NCBI GenBank assembly: GCA_036897095.1
Contig: JAYMSP010000102.1
Span: 19,409-83,408, forward strand
Direction: 5' to 3'
DNA from: Plantago elongata
Taxonomy: Eukaryota; Streptophyta; Magnoliopsida; Lamiales; Plantaginaceae
Length of the DNA stretch: 64,000 bases
Translations under genes and position numbers: made by a program
Shown: one piece after another, positions 48,593 to 61,254 of the stretch
Layout: each line of letters opens with the position of its first letter
Position numbering within the stretch: position 1 is the first letter of the stretch
Notes under the pieces: model-generated
What the model saw: only the letters and a program-made list of their open reading frames with translations
The model's database searches: none
Told to the model about the DNA's origin: nothing

Positions 48593-49641
48593 CACTACAA
48601 CCTTTTGGCCCACTTTGAATTTGCACCCGGACCTTTATTTTTGGGAGTCTGCACTAAAACCTTTGTTAAAATTTTACCTAACATAAAGGTTAGACGGTGT
48701 TAACTCTCCGTTAGTTTTATTTTAAAATTACACTAAAACCTTTGCAGAAATTACACTCGTTACCGAAACCTTTACAAAAAATTGCACTTGCTGTCGATTT
48801 TTTTTTTCTAGAATGAAAAAGTTCATAATATTTGTTTAGTTTTCATGATATTTCAAATTGTTATTTTTCAAGTAATAATGAGTTTGTTTTTTCCTTTCAA
48901 TTTGAACAGTTACCTTGTTTATGTTTGTTACACCTATGTAAGTTAGCATGTACAATATCGTTCGTTGATTATGTTTATCATAAATGGACTCGTCAAATAT
49001 GTAGCTAGGAAGTCCAAATTAAATTCCAGACACATTTTCTATCATTTTGTTACTAAAAAATAAAAAAGTAATTTTGACAAATAATATAGGCTCTAAAACA
49101 TATTTGTGCTTCAAAGTTCAAAGTAACGTATAATAAACAACAAAAAAACTACCATGTCACAAATAATGGTGTCAAATATTATGTTGTTGGAGATTATAAA
49201 ATGGCAATTAAATTATAATTATCATTAATCTATAAGATTTGTTAAGAATTGCAATTTTTTTTTTATATCCACCATGCATGTACCAAACCTGAAAAAAATG
49301 CGATATACACAAATATGGGGGAGGGGGATTAATCATGACTCATCCTTGACCTCTAACCCGTTTAAAATGAAAACTGCAATTAAATATATAACAATGATCA
49401 TATTTTGTGTAAATTTTCATTCTAGGAAAAGGTTCAGGTAGCGAGTGCAGTTTTTTGCAAAGGTTTCGATAACGCGTGTAAATTTCTGCAAAGGTTTTGG
49501 TGTAATTTGAAAATAAAACTAACGGAGAGTTAACGCCGTCTAACCGGCGTGTTAGGTTAAAATATTTGCAAATGTTTTAGTGCAAACTCCCAAAAAAAAA
49601 TGTCCGGGTGTAAATTCAAAGTGGGCCAAAAGGTTGTAGTG
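48593..49641. mobile_element. 1.05-kb element with about 235-bp terminal inverted repeats
   Basis: The left arm (48593-48829, starting CACTACAACCTTTTGGCCCA) is the inverted copy of the right arm (about 49424-49641, ending GGTTGTAGTG), at roughly 85 percent by eye. Both arms contain GCACTAAAAC, GTTAACTCTCCGTTAG and CTAGAATGAAAA. The interior of about 590 bp is AT-rich with no coding sequence. Long arms suggest a Mutator-like or foldback element, while the CACTACAA start recalls CACTA elements. No clear target duplication beyond TA was seen, so the superfamily is open. Confidence 0.85.
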
Positions 49642-49830
49642 TAAAATTTTCTTTTCTCTTTACTTTATGCATTACATTATCTAAGTATTTACACACTTAT
49701 TATAGCTTGTTGAACACGTGCACTTATCATAGAGTCTTCCACACACTAAATCTAAGTATCATGAAGTCTTGAGAAGAGGACACGGTTCTTGAGAAGAAGA
49801 TGGCGGTGGATCTTCAGATGAGGATGATCG

Positions 49831-49967
49831 CTTAAAACTATATATTATGTGGTAAAATATAATGGTAAAATATAATGACCTAGCAAGTTTATTTTAAAAT
49901 TTTAATTTAATAAAATACCAAAAATACTAGAACATTATATTTTACCATATAATATATAGTTTTAAGT
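49831..49967. repeat. 137-bp near-perfect hairpin
   Basis: The left arm 49831-49864 (CTTAAAACTATATATTATGT...) is the inverted copy of the right arm 49933-49967, with one or two mismatches over about 34 bp and a loop of about 68 bp. A second, shorter GGTAAAATATAATG copy follows directly after the left arm. It may be a MITE or a transcribed hairpin. Confidence 0.85.
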
Positions 49968-50499
49968 GCCATTTTAAAGTAGACGAATTCCGTTCGTCTA
50001 CAGAAACATTATCATCTTCAAACGATTGCAAAACTATTAGGCACTCACATATTCAATGGGAAATGTCACAACTTAGGTTACCTGTTTTGGATTTTTTCCC
50101 GTATTCAATAGTATGAGATAGGCGGTTGTTGTTAATAACTTGTATATGTCATATTGATATCTCAATTGTTGAATGCATATTGTATCGACATGAACTCTCA
50201 TCATTTCATTACATATAATTAGTATATATTCGGGTGAGTGCATAGCTAGTGACATACTTTTCATCTCATACATACTTATAATCTATATATGGTTAGGTTT
50301 TTCAATAGCAAAGTATCTGAATTGCAAAAAGTGTACCACTAGATAGGCCACATCAACGATTTTGAAAGTTTGCTTATTCATTTTAAATTGTAGAAATTGC
50401 ATGATCTAGGTACTACCTAGTGTTGTGATTATAGTTTGGAATAGGTTTTGAAGTATCCGTTTTACCCACACTATTTATTTACAACTCACATTTTAAGCC

Positions 50500-50990
50500 A
50501 ACACCTTAGAACCAGCTTAATCAAATCCTTGAGAGAACGACCCTGTGGTTCAACCTTTGTTGTACTACGACAACCGCTTTACTACTTGTGTTATTACAAG
50601 TATTAGTTTTGAGCGCAACACTAAGGTTAGTGAGTATGGAAAATAACCTGTTATAGAAAGCCTTGAGAACATCACTCCAAGTTTTCAGTGATTCCGAAGC
50701 TAATCTCCACATCCAATCCTTGGCGTGTTTTTTCAACACTAGAGGAGATAACTAGCACTTAACTTGTTCTTCCTCAAGTCCCCCGCTTAGGCAGAATGCT
50801 AACTGCATGGTCAGACAGTCGTATGAAGTCAAGCGGATCATCTCACAGATTCTCCAATAAAATCGATAATGTAAACGTCCACTCATCTTCCAGATCATAA
50901 TCTCTAGGCTCATTGTCGAACACAATAGGCGCGTAATAGCTGCAAAAGCACTCCATATCAATATCACAATAACATGAACTCCATCGATGC
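50500..50990 (-). mobile_element. Ty3/gypsy-like gag remnant
   Basis: Reading on the minus strand, LKKHAKDWMWRLASESLKTW plus SDVLKAFYNRLF (50736-50640) matches the gag core LxxxAxxWxxxLxxxSIxTWxxxxxxFLxxFF of plant retrotransposons. Upstream frames give DDPLDFIRL, a worn counterpart of the preceding gag part. Stops and frameshifts show it is dead. No pol or LTRs are nearby. Confidence 0.65.
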
Positions 50991-51960
50991 TTAGATTATG
51001 TTAGTCCAAGTAAAACAAAATCACAATTTGCAAGCAAACAAATAAACTCTCAACGCTACAGTAGGAATTAATTTCTTGGCAGCTGCACCAAATTTGAAAA
51101 TCACAAATTATACTCTATTGAACTTAAGAGAATAAGATGTAGCTGTAGACTATGCCTAACTAGTTCTCTAGGGAATCAATCAAGCTACCACAAACAAAAA
51201 ATGAGAGTAAACAGTTTGTTTTGAGATATAGCACTTCTAAAACACAAATTAATATGAAAAATAGATAAACTGATTTGTTCAATGAGAGAAAGCAAACATT
51301 GTAGTGAGGATCCGGTTATACTAATTCGATCTAAGACAATCATTCATATTGTCACACGATCTATGTAAAAAAAGATCAATCCAATTCAACCAAGTGGTTC
51401 TTTGAAGATTTCAAACTAGCAAAATCGTCAAGTTTGTCAGACCAACAATTTTAACCAAAACAATTTAGAAGATTTTAAACTAGCGTATTGAAAAATATCT
51501 GAATATATTAAACTAGAAGAAGCTTTATGAACGAAGATATACCCTAGATTTGAATATGCATAGCCGTTATATAACTATCACGTTCTAGAGTGATTTAGCT
51601 ACTCATACTTGAAACAAAGTCGAATTAATGAATTTATAATCTTAAATACGCAAAGCATAAACATAATGATAATCACAAGCAAGAACATACAATTCGTTGA
51701 ACAATCCTTACCAGGTATTGTACAGAAGCAATATAGATTAATCAAAACTTACTAAGAATTTGATATTAATGATTCGTTACAAGAGAATTACCAAGCTCCA
51801 AGAACAATCCATGTCAAAATCTAGGGGGAGATTTATTGTAAATATTAGGTAAAAGAAGTTATTACAAAAGAATTGCCTAAGTCAAAGGGGAAAATAAAAC
51901 CGCCAATAATCCATCTCACGCCAGCAAACCTTTTTCATTGAAACGGGACTGGCTTTCGTA

Positions 51961-52160
51961 TTTTCTTGCTGCATCGAGAATATCTCTTCATCGCAGGCGA
52001 GCTCCAATTTTAAAAGCTCTAATTAGCTGCACACTTTCTCGCCGCACTCAGAATATCTCTTCGCAGCGGCGAACTTCCTTTGAGAAAATTATCATCACGC
52101 TCTCAGTATTTTTCTCGCCGCAGTTAGAATATTTGTTTGCCGCAGCAAGGTCCGCCTTTC
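51961..52160. repeat. Three-copy array around TTTCTCGCCGCA
   Basis: Related blocks start at 51961, 52035 and 52111. Each has TT(T)CT(C/T)GC(C/T)GCA, then AGAATAT(C/T)T(C/G)T(T), then a GC-rich GCAGCG(G)CGA-like end, so the spacing is about 75 bp. GC content is higher than in the surroundings. Confidence 0.7.
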
Positions 52161-52297
52161 CTCGATCCGCAATTTCACCTCTAAAGCATGAAATCAATAT
52201 GTCCCTTAGTCACATCAAATAGGACACGACTCAGATAGCTACTCGTCAATTTTCATTTAATGGGCACTATTACATGTTGGGACTGTGATCATTGCTA

Positions 52298-52840
52298 GGG
52301 GTTTATTTGACGTCTGGTCCACTAGTCTACCTTATTTAAAAGTTGACAATTATCAATTTATTTATTTTTTTCTAATAAAAAATTAATTATAATTAATCAT
52401 AATTAATTAGAAGTAATAATATTGACATGACAAGATTGATGTTGTCAATTGAAATGTCTATATTATCAATAAAATATATTTTTATGTATATATATACATA
52501 CTAAAGTGTGAGAACACGTTACATGTGTTATCGTAGTATCTTATAAATAGTTGTTTAAACATGTAAATGTAAGTAATATTGATATTTATGATAATGAATT
52601 GTTATTTTTCAAATTGTCTCGTTTTAATTCAATTGAAAGTTTAAGAAGAAATTAATTATTCTTGTTTTAATTAATTTTGGTGCAATCTTGTCATGTTAAT
52701 ATTATTACTTCTAATTAATCATGACTAATCATAATTAACATTTTATTAAATTTTCATCAAAAAAAAATAAATAAATTGACACTTGTCAAATTTTAAATAA
52801 GATAGACTAGTGGGGAACCCCCTAACATCAAATAAACCCT
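52298..52840. mobile_element. 540-bp MITE with about 145-bp inverted arms
   Basis: The left end GGGGTTTATTTGACGTCTGG is the inverted partner of CATCAAATAAACCC at the right end. The arms continue with CCACTAGTCTA(C/T)CTTATTTAAAA, GACAA.T.TCAATTTATTTAT and TTAGAAGTAATAATATT(G/A)ACATGACAAGATTG. The interior is non-coding. Superfamily not determined. Confidence 0.8.
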
Positions 52841-53134
52841 GTTTTGCACCCACACCTAAATGCGCGTGCGCATGCACGCGCGTACACACATATATATATG
52901 CAAAAAAATGATTTATGTATATTTGTTTATTGCGATTACACTGCTATGTAAAGAAAATTTTGGTAAAGACAAACACTTCAACCTAATCATACATTTCGAC
53001 CTAACACGAAATAACAAAAACCTCAATAAGTTTTTTGCAAATCTTAGAAAATTCATTATTCTTTTTTAGTTATTCTACAAAGAATCACTAATTACTTTAA
53101 GTAAAATCCTTCCGGATTTTGAAAAACTCTACTA

Positions 53135-53325
53135 CACCCTCCGTCCTAAAACAAATGTACTCTATTCCTTTTATAATCGTACCATTATAAATGTATTGTT
53201 TCTATTTTTGACAACATTTTCAACCCAAAAACACCCCATGTGCTTTTGTATTTTAATATTTTATATTGCACATTAAACTCTGTCTTTCAAAGTAAAATGT
53301 CATTTGTTTTGGGACGGTAGGGGTA
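53135..53325. mobile_element. Stowaway-like MITE
   Basis: The left end CACCCTCCGTCCTAAAACAA followed by ATGTAC is the inverted partner of ACATTTGTTTTGGGACGGTA at the right, which continues GGGG. It is flanked by TA on both sides; length about 191 bp. Confidence 0.82.
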
Positions 53326-55434
53326 CTATTTAAGGAAATGGCACCGAAGCGCGCATCTACTCAAAATTTCGAAGTCTCACTTGACTATTGCAAAACAAGC
53401 GTCAGACTTGATCATCATAAACAATAGACTGACTGGAGACTTCAACCCAGAGCACTGGTCATCCGGATGGTCTTGGCAGGTGCTCTGCTTGGCCAATACA
53501 TGGTGGGTGCTGCAGATAACCCAACCGATGTACAACAAACCCTTGATATGATTGAAAAGGCAAAAAACAAGGTGTTTTGTTATGCTCATCCCAGTGGTGT
53601 ATTCGTTGTTGAATGTATTAGATTTCTACAACTACAAAATTATCACTAATCTGGTTGATGGCATTGAAAGAGTGGCCATCAAGACTAAGTTCCAAAAGGA
53701 AAGGAGATTTTCCTGGACTATGAGACTTTCAGTGCACACTTTGGCTGCCTACCCAAGGTGATGACTTTGAGATTGAGACATTAGATGAAAACCTCATTGA
53801 AGGAGTCGAGACACTATACAATGATGCATGTGATCCTAAGGTTTATGGAGCTCCCACTGAATTCAAGCTTGCTATCATTAGAAGAAGACATCTGCTAGAG
53901 CACTAAAATATGGTGGTCTCCACAGGTGCTTTGATTCTGCTTAGGGAGGAGCTTACCAGATAAGTATGGTGAGATGGATGATGATGGTAATACTGAACAA
54001 GCAAGATGAGAGGCTGGAAAACCTATTCAACTGGAGGAAGTACGCCTTCATGAAATTAGTTGACAAGGTTCAAATATCTACCCATAATTGCCAAGGGGCT
54101 TGCTGAATCCAAAGACACCATGAGCTTTGGCTTATCAGTGCTAGAGAAGCTTGGATTTGTACTCAGAGACTGCTGAGATAGCGAACAACAACTAACTCTG
54201 CAAGTAAGAGTACACAAAACGGATGAAGAGGTTGGTCAAGGAGTCCGAGAAAGGCTTCAAGAAAAGGTTCAATATGTCTTATTGGATTAAATTATAAGCC
54301 TAATCAACCATAACAAAATCAATTCATCATAAAAAATAATAATCAAGATTACTTCTTCACGTTCTTCAATCAAATATGAAGAAACATCAGCTTGCATTAA
54401 TAAAAATCATAATTTAACTTAAAACAAGACTATCAAATATCAAAAGCAACGATTTATCTTCATATGCTTATTCTATTAGTTGTGAGCAGGTGCCACAATA
54501 ATATGCATAGGCGTGCTAGAATATTCTAATATATGTATATACTTATTTTTCATATTTTTGTTCCATTTAGCTATGGACTCTATCTTAGAGTTGTCATCTT
54601 CTTGTATTGCTTGAAACACAATTTCGAATGAATCAAAAGATGTCACATTATATATTCAAAAATAGGAAATCAGCCATCAATTTAGAGAATAATAACAAAT
54701 AAATCTATTATTGAGAACATGACAAAAAATAAATAAAAATTGAAGGATATCCAATTAATCCGTTAAACACCGATTCATCAATTAACATATGAATTCAAAA
54801 AGCAACCAACTTTCGTTACAAACTTCAATGGAAATCACTTCTCTAGCACACGCGTACACTTTAAGAGTAAAGTCATGCAAATTGCAAAATGATTTTAAGT
54901 TGACTTAATATGAAACTCAAATAATTGCATATTTGATGAGTGTGCTGAACACATATATGCGATGAATGATGTATATGGTATTTTTTCATAGTCGTGAAAA
55001 TTATGATTCTTAATTTCATCTATTATAAATTAACAAGAGCGAGGAAGGATGGGGGTTTCATCCCATGCTATTGTCGTTTGATGACAATGCTTAGTCCTTT
55101 CCGTTCATTGTTCTGAAGTGAATTAACTACTTTTATGTTTGAATCCGTTATTGTAACTTTCGTATAAAAGAATACATTAGTTGAATCACGAGAGATGTTA
55201 AACGTCACCGTAATTATTTTTATTGGAGATCATCCTAATTATGTTCTTCTTTATCTAAAACAAAGGAGTCGGATAGCGAAAAAGGCGACGAAAGGAAGAA
55301 AGTTGTACCAAAATGCAATAAAGATGAGTTGGAATGACAAGTTGAAATAGTAGAGCAGAGCCTCAATATCATCATTCATCCCACAACTTTCCTAATTGTG
55401 GTTGTGTCAGTTTCATCAGAGTGAGCCATCGAAA

Positions 55435-58400
55435 ATGGCTAACTTACCCCCTTCACTGAATTTAAAAGCCGTTCCATTTGAGGCTGGAAGCAGCAGCTCT
55501 GCCGCCGCTGCTGCAGCCAACAAGGACCGGAAAATGCAATCGCAGCTCGTTCTTGATCTCTGCAATCCAGATCTTCGTGAAAATGCTCTTCTTGAACTCT
55601 CCAAGGTTTCCAATTTTCTATTGCCCTAGTTTAATTCATTAAAGATTGCTCCTTTTTCCATTATCCTAGTGTAATTCATTCTTGTTATGCTTAAAGATTG
55701 CTCCTTTTTCCATTACCCTAGTTTAATTCATTCTTGTTATGCTTAAAAATTGCTCCTTTAGTTTATTCGTCGTACATACCTCCGATCTAAATGAAATCGC
55801 TCCTTTTGCTTCTAAAATGTTTAATTTAGTTGGAACTACTATTTCGATCTAAATCTGTCAATTTCGCAATTTAGTTGGTTTTCTAGAGTTACCAGCCACT
55901 AGCTTAATTTACCCTAATTGTGCGATATACCTGTATGTATTTATGTATGTATTTATGTCTTGTCGTTTCTTTGTTTTCATTGTAACAGAAGAGAGAACTT
56001 TTTCAAGATTTGGCTCCTTTGCTTTGGAATTCCTTTGGCACAATTGCTGCTCTCCTGCAGGTTTGTATTCAAAAATTCTTGTCCACCTTTTTTTGTGTCT
56101 TTTCAGTATTCCTATTTTACTGTTATACTACTAGCATTTGTAACAAGCTATGTGTTAATCACATCATCAAAAATTTACAAGAGGCAAAAAGAAATCCATA
56201 TAAGTATACTGATGCACACCAAATAAAGAAATCCTTGAAGCAAAGAGATTAAAAAACTGTTATTTTTGTCTTTTTGCAAGAGTTTGTTCTTTAAACAAAT
56301 AAATCCCAACAAGAGTTTGCTCTTCATCGATTGGTTTTAGATTTTAGAATCACCCTCCATGCGCAACTTATTGCATTATTATATCACTGTAAATGACTTG
56401 TAAACTTTAGGTGATTGTTTGGGGAGCGACTTAATCTGTATTGTCATCAGTTTGAAACTTCACTGATATACTTAAACGTGAAGGTCTAGCATGTTTTACA
56501 TGAACGGCAATGTTTTAGTTTTTATAATCAATTTCTTGTTTTTAGCTCTCCATTAAAATATTGAGGAGCATGAAAGCTTCATATTGGTCATTCTTTTAAG
56601 TATAACTGTGCATTAGTCATTAGGAGCTCATCTGAGGAACATAAAGCTCTTAGGGTTTCGCTTCATAATCTTAAACTCTCAATGCGTCATTTAAATTCTT
56701 TTGTTGGATTTTCAAATGAATTTAGAAATGTTTCATTCTTTAGGTGGCCTGTACATCACTTCGTAGTTTATCTTCTTGGTACTGGCTTCTTTCATCTGTG
56801 TGTATTCACTCTTTTGGTCACTGGTTTGTCCTTATTCTCCGCTGTGGACATTTACTCATGTTGATATGATTTTTTTGTTATTCCTTCAGGAAATTGTTTC
56901 CATATACCCAGTTCTATCACCGCCAAACTTGACTCCTGCCCAGTCTAACAGAGTTTGCAATGCACTTGCTCTTCTTCAGGTAACACTTCGTTATTTGTAT
57001 TCTTTTGAGCTTCAGTTGTCCATCTCCATGGGACGTATTAGGTCATCATTTTTTTTTCAATCCCCTGCTCAAGGTCAAATTGGATACTTGTTAGGTGGTA
57101 TTGAGTATTTATTAAATTGTTATGCCGCAGAGAAGCAGCATATTATTATAATATTGAGTTGTAACTGAGCGTGAAATATACCTGTACCAAATTGTTGATG
57201 CTTTCTATTACGTTTGTGACACAAATGCGACATCTTTCGTAATATATCTAGGGCAAACTGTATACGTGCAGTTATAAATAACTGAAGTTTTGGCTTTTTG
57301 CAAACTAATTAAGGAGATTCTTTTTTTTGCCAAATGTAGCCCTAATTATGGATGGTTTTGTCTCGATTAATTAGAGTGAAAAGTGAAGAAGCGGGTATTT
57401 TGAGGGTTAATCGAGGAAAAGACTGAATTCTCAGAGAAAAGAGACCCGTAACATATTTATTTAGCAAATAAAAGTCTTATTCATTTACTTAATATCGGAG
57501 GAGTAATGTGTACTACACATTGACGCTACGTGTGTAATGGGCCTAATGGCAACACTTAGTTTTATGGTTCACCTTTGTACATAATACTTGGGGGTTGGTT
57601 TGTATATTTGGGTTGAATTACTGAAGGGTTTTTGGCTTGATTTGTGATCCAAACTCCAAAGATGCGTGTACAGTTTTATATACGAATCAAAACTGTAATT
57701 ATGGTATGTCAATTATATAATTTTTATGTATTTGCATGTGATAAATGTGCAATCTTTATTTCCCAATTAATCAATTTAATAGCTGGTTATTTACCGCAAG
57801 TCTCACCTTCATTATAACCAGTTGGAGGTTGGTAATCTGAAAATTTATGAACTTTTCCAGCATGAAGAAGCATAAAGAAGATATATATTATATTATGCAA
57901 TTTTGCATTTTAACCTGACATTTCAATCTGTTGCAGTGCGTGGCCTCCCATCCGGATACAAGAATGTCGTTCCTCAATGGTAATTTTCATGGTTGCACGT
58001 GGATGTATAATTTTCTCTTTTGAAGTTCTTTGTTATATCAGATAAATAATATTATTGTTGTCTCACTGTCTATTACTATTGCTCGTAAATCTGCTCTTGA
58101 ACTGATGATGCCTTGTGTCTACAGCACATATTCCACTGTACTTGTATCCCTTCTTGAACACCACAAGCAAATCCAGGCCCTTCGAGTACTTGAGGCTTAC
58201 AAGTTTAGGTGTCATTGGTGCTTTGGTTAAGGTAATCCCTTTTTTAGTGAAAATGTCAGCGTGATGACTAAAATTTATGACTTCCGTTTTTCAAACACTA
58301 ACATAGTGCCCTGGAACAAATGTTACGTTTCAGTTGTTGCTTACTTGCTTGTTACCACACTGTAATTTCAAACACAACTGATGGCCCCACCCCAACAACT

Positions 58401-60770
58401 TGATGTTTCTGCTGGTTTTGTCATATTTATTATATATCCTCAATAACACAGTTTATGACATGAGTTTTACTTTGGTTGCTAGGTTGACGACACTGAAGTG
58501 ATCAGTTTCCTTCTTTCCACTGAAATCATTCCACTATGTTTACGCACTATGGAGATGGGAAGCGAGCTTTCCAAAACAGTTGAGTTTTTTTAAAACTCTT
58601 TTTTTCTTTCATCCTGTCATTTTTTCCCAAGTCCTTTTTGGAAGTTTGGACGATAGGGTATCCGTGGAAGCTCTGTCTGACTTCAATCGAGCAACCGGGA
58701 AGCTCAATTCGATCTTCCATGGAAGCTCTCTTCTCCTATATCTTCTTTTTCTTAATTTTTGTTGAATCTTCCATGGAAGCTCTGTTCTGGTCGGAGCTTC
58801 GGTAATTTTTTTCCCCCTTCCTAAATGATTAAATGTGGGAGTTTGTTGAATTTTCGAACTATTTGAGGGTTGATTTTAAAAATGGTTTTGGATCGATTAG
58901 ATGAGCGAAATTTAAGATTGGGTGTATTTTTGTATAATTTCAAACACAAGGGACCCTGTTGTAATAAAACTTACATTTATAGTTTTATTTCTCCATCAAA
59001 TTTTGTTTTATCTTCTCTTTGTTTTGGAAAATGAATCTTTAACATTGGTCAAAGATTTTTGGTTTGGATGTAATTGTTCAAATGATGGATATGAATATGT
59101 AATTGTACAATCTTTAACCATAAGATTGTTTTTATTTCTCATTTTTTTCTTTTTTCTTTCTGGGAAAAATGGTATTTACTCTTCTGGGGTTCTATATGCA
59201 ATATTTCTATTGTTGAAATTTAACAGGGTGGGGGTTTAGAAGTAAGTTCACTAACTGTCATGGGTTTATGTGTAAAGTGGGATAAACTTGTGGGCCAATT
59301 CATGATTTAACTCAATGATGACATTGTTTGGCAGGTAGCAACGTTCATTGTGCAGAAGATTTTGCTTGATGATGTGGGTTTGGAATACATTTGCACCACA
59401 GCTGAACGTTTCTTTGCAGTGGGCAGAGTGCTAGGTAATATGATTACTGCACTAGCTGAACAGCCTTCCTCTCGCCTGCTAAAGCACATTATCAGGTGCT
59501 ATCTCCGACTGTCTGACAATCCGAGGTGGGTCACTAAAATATGATATAGTTCCTTGATTTCTATTCCTTAGCGTGGTTCATATCAATTTTCTCATAATCA
59601 CCTTTGTTGTGTACAGAGCTTGTGATGCACTCAGGGGTTGTTTACCTGACATGCTCAGGGATGCGACTTTTAGTAGCTGCCTTCGTGTAAGTGTTGATAA
59701 ACTTTACTAATTAAATTAATCTACCAAGTTTTTAATAAATATAAATCTTGGAAATTTGAACCTCGGAGATGGCGCCTGAGGTTGGTGAGATGTTACCATC
59801 CTTGCTTATCTACCAACATCACTCTAATCGCTGCCATTAGAATTGAAATACTCCATCTGTCCCATTTTGAAATGTAACCCTTCTGCCATTTTAGGTGTCG
59901 TTATGCAAGAGTCCTTAAGTGGAAAGTTTTTATTCTTCTTTATTTATGTGGACCAACCCATTAATGCAATTTTGCTTCTTCAATTCCTTGTCTATTATTT
60001 ATTCATTTACTCCTATATTCACCAAGTCTTGGATAGGCGTGTATTAGCGATGAGACCTGAGAAACGGATTGATGTTTTCATGTATATGTAGAATGTTTTA
60101 AACAATATTAATAATATTTTTATGAGCGAACATTTTATATCATTTGTATGTATATGCATATAACTGGTGTTCTTAGTAAAACTCGCAATGTTTTTTATTA
60201 TAACTGTAATGTTTATCTGTCGTTTTTAGTCTTCCTATAAAACCATCTCTCATTCAAAAATGACAACGAAAAAGTAGAAAATCATGTCATTGGGACTCAA
60301 GCCCTGAAAGAGTGACATGTGCATGCACAAGATTATAATTGAATATGTAAGATGACGGATGAGATTTGAATTGAATTGAAAATGTTGTCACAGTTGTCGA
60401 CCCAAAGAACCCGCTTTCAATATTATACTTTCTCAGGAATCATAATTAGCATGCCAAAAATCAAGGGTTGAGCAGGAAAATTAGCTCAAAGTACTTTTGA
60501 TACAAGGCATACTCGTGTGTAGGAAATTGGAGGGCCTGATTATTGTATGTGGTTGTCATGCGTGAATAATTTTTCTGGGGCCCTTTTTTCTATTTGCTAG
60601 TTTGAACATAACAAGCTATGGGGTCATATGAAACCTATTTACACTGGTTGTCATGGTTGTGATGCTGTTGGTTTCAGGAAGATCCGACTACAAGAAGGTG
60701 GTTGCAAAATTTGCTTCACAATGTGCAGGGACCTAGAGTTGCTATGCAAGCGGGATTTGATTTGATGTAA
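55435..60770 (+). CDS. CNOT9: CCR4-NOT complex subunit 9 (RCD1/CAF40 homologue)
   Basis: Nine exons (55435-55605, 55989-56060, 56890-56979, 57937-57979, 58125-58231, 58483-58578, 59335-59525, 59617-59686, 60678-60770) give 310 residues, normal for plant RCD1-like proteins; all phases close. The head has a Ser/Ala run (residues 18-28). The rest is the highly conserved armadillo-like superhelix: [58 protein letters not shown], the block from [20 protein letters not shown] onward, [36 protein letters not shown] and [13 protein letters not shown]. The subunit is part of the cytoplasmic mRNA deadenylation complex and docks RNA-binding regulators and GW-repeat proteins in animals. Nothing essential is missing. 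The short C-tail ends AGFDLM. Confidence 0.96.
58640..58810. repeat. GAAGCTC-rich repeat in CNOT9 intron 6
   Basis: Several copies of TTCCATGGAAGCTCT and GGAAGCTC/GGAGCTTC occur in 170 bp, ending GGAGCTTCGGTAATTTTTTT. A similar GAGCTTCCATG/GGAGCTTC-rich block lies at 23190-23460, so the two may be copies of one repeat family. Confidence 0.5.
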
Positions 60771-61254
60771 ATTAAAGCATGATTGCATAAGCGGTCTTCT
60801 TGTGTTCTCCAGCTTTTGATAAGTCTGCAATGATCAAGCGTGCTGTAGGTTATGGGCACCACAGCCATGTAAGTAATTTTATTGAGTTATTGTGGTTGTG
60901 AACGGAACTGTGGAACTAGCTAAATCCTCCCTGTTGTTTAGGTTGTGTAATGTAAATGATATTATCTATCCGATCCGATTTGAGCTGGTGTTGTAAGTGT
61001 TCTAGGTGAGGAAATAAATGTTGAGATTTGTGTAATATTCTGTGTTTATTTATGGGAATTTTGTTGATGTGATAATAATCAATCTGGATTATGAATGAGG
61101 AGAAATTAGTAGTAATTAATTTCGACATCCCGTCTTCGCTTATATTCTTTTCTTTTTTGGGAGAAAATACCCCACTATCTGGTCGCCTGGTCCTGCAAAT
61201 TGATTTGAAATGATGGAACTTTGATAAATTAAAAAAAATGTTAGTGTGCTTATT

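Larger units (their letters stand above)
46434..55434. other. Gene-free repeat-rich region
   Basis: Nine kilobases between the branching-enzyme gene and CNOT9. Besides the elements listed separately, 53340-54290 (+) has short coding-like runs in shifting frames (for example NPTDVQQTLDMIEKAKNK and DFEIETLDENLIEGVETLYN) that may be a decayed gene I could not name. 47846-47915 reads MSNSTGENLTTEDHDEPAQN, possibly the start of a transposase-like protein, but nothing follows. The remainder shows no gene. Confidence 0.5.

Noticed and set aside
48173-48703. 176-codon open frame
   Set aside because: It runs out of a tandem repeat and into the inverted arm of the long-armed element; no domain, repeated SHDLILL-type reading is due to DNA repetition.
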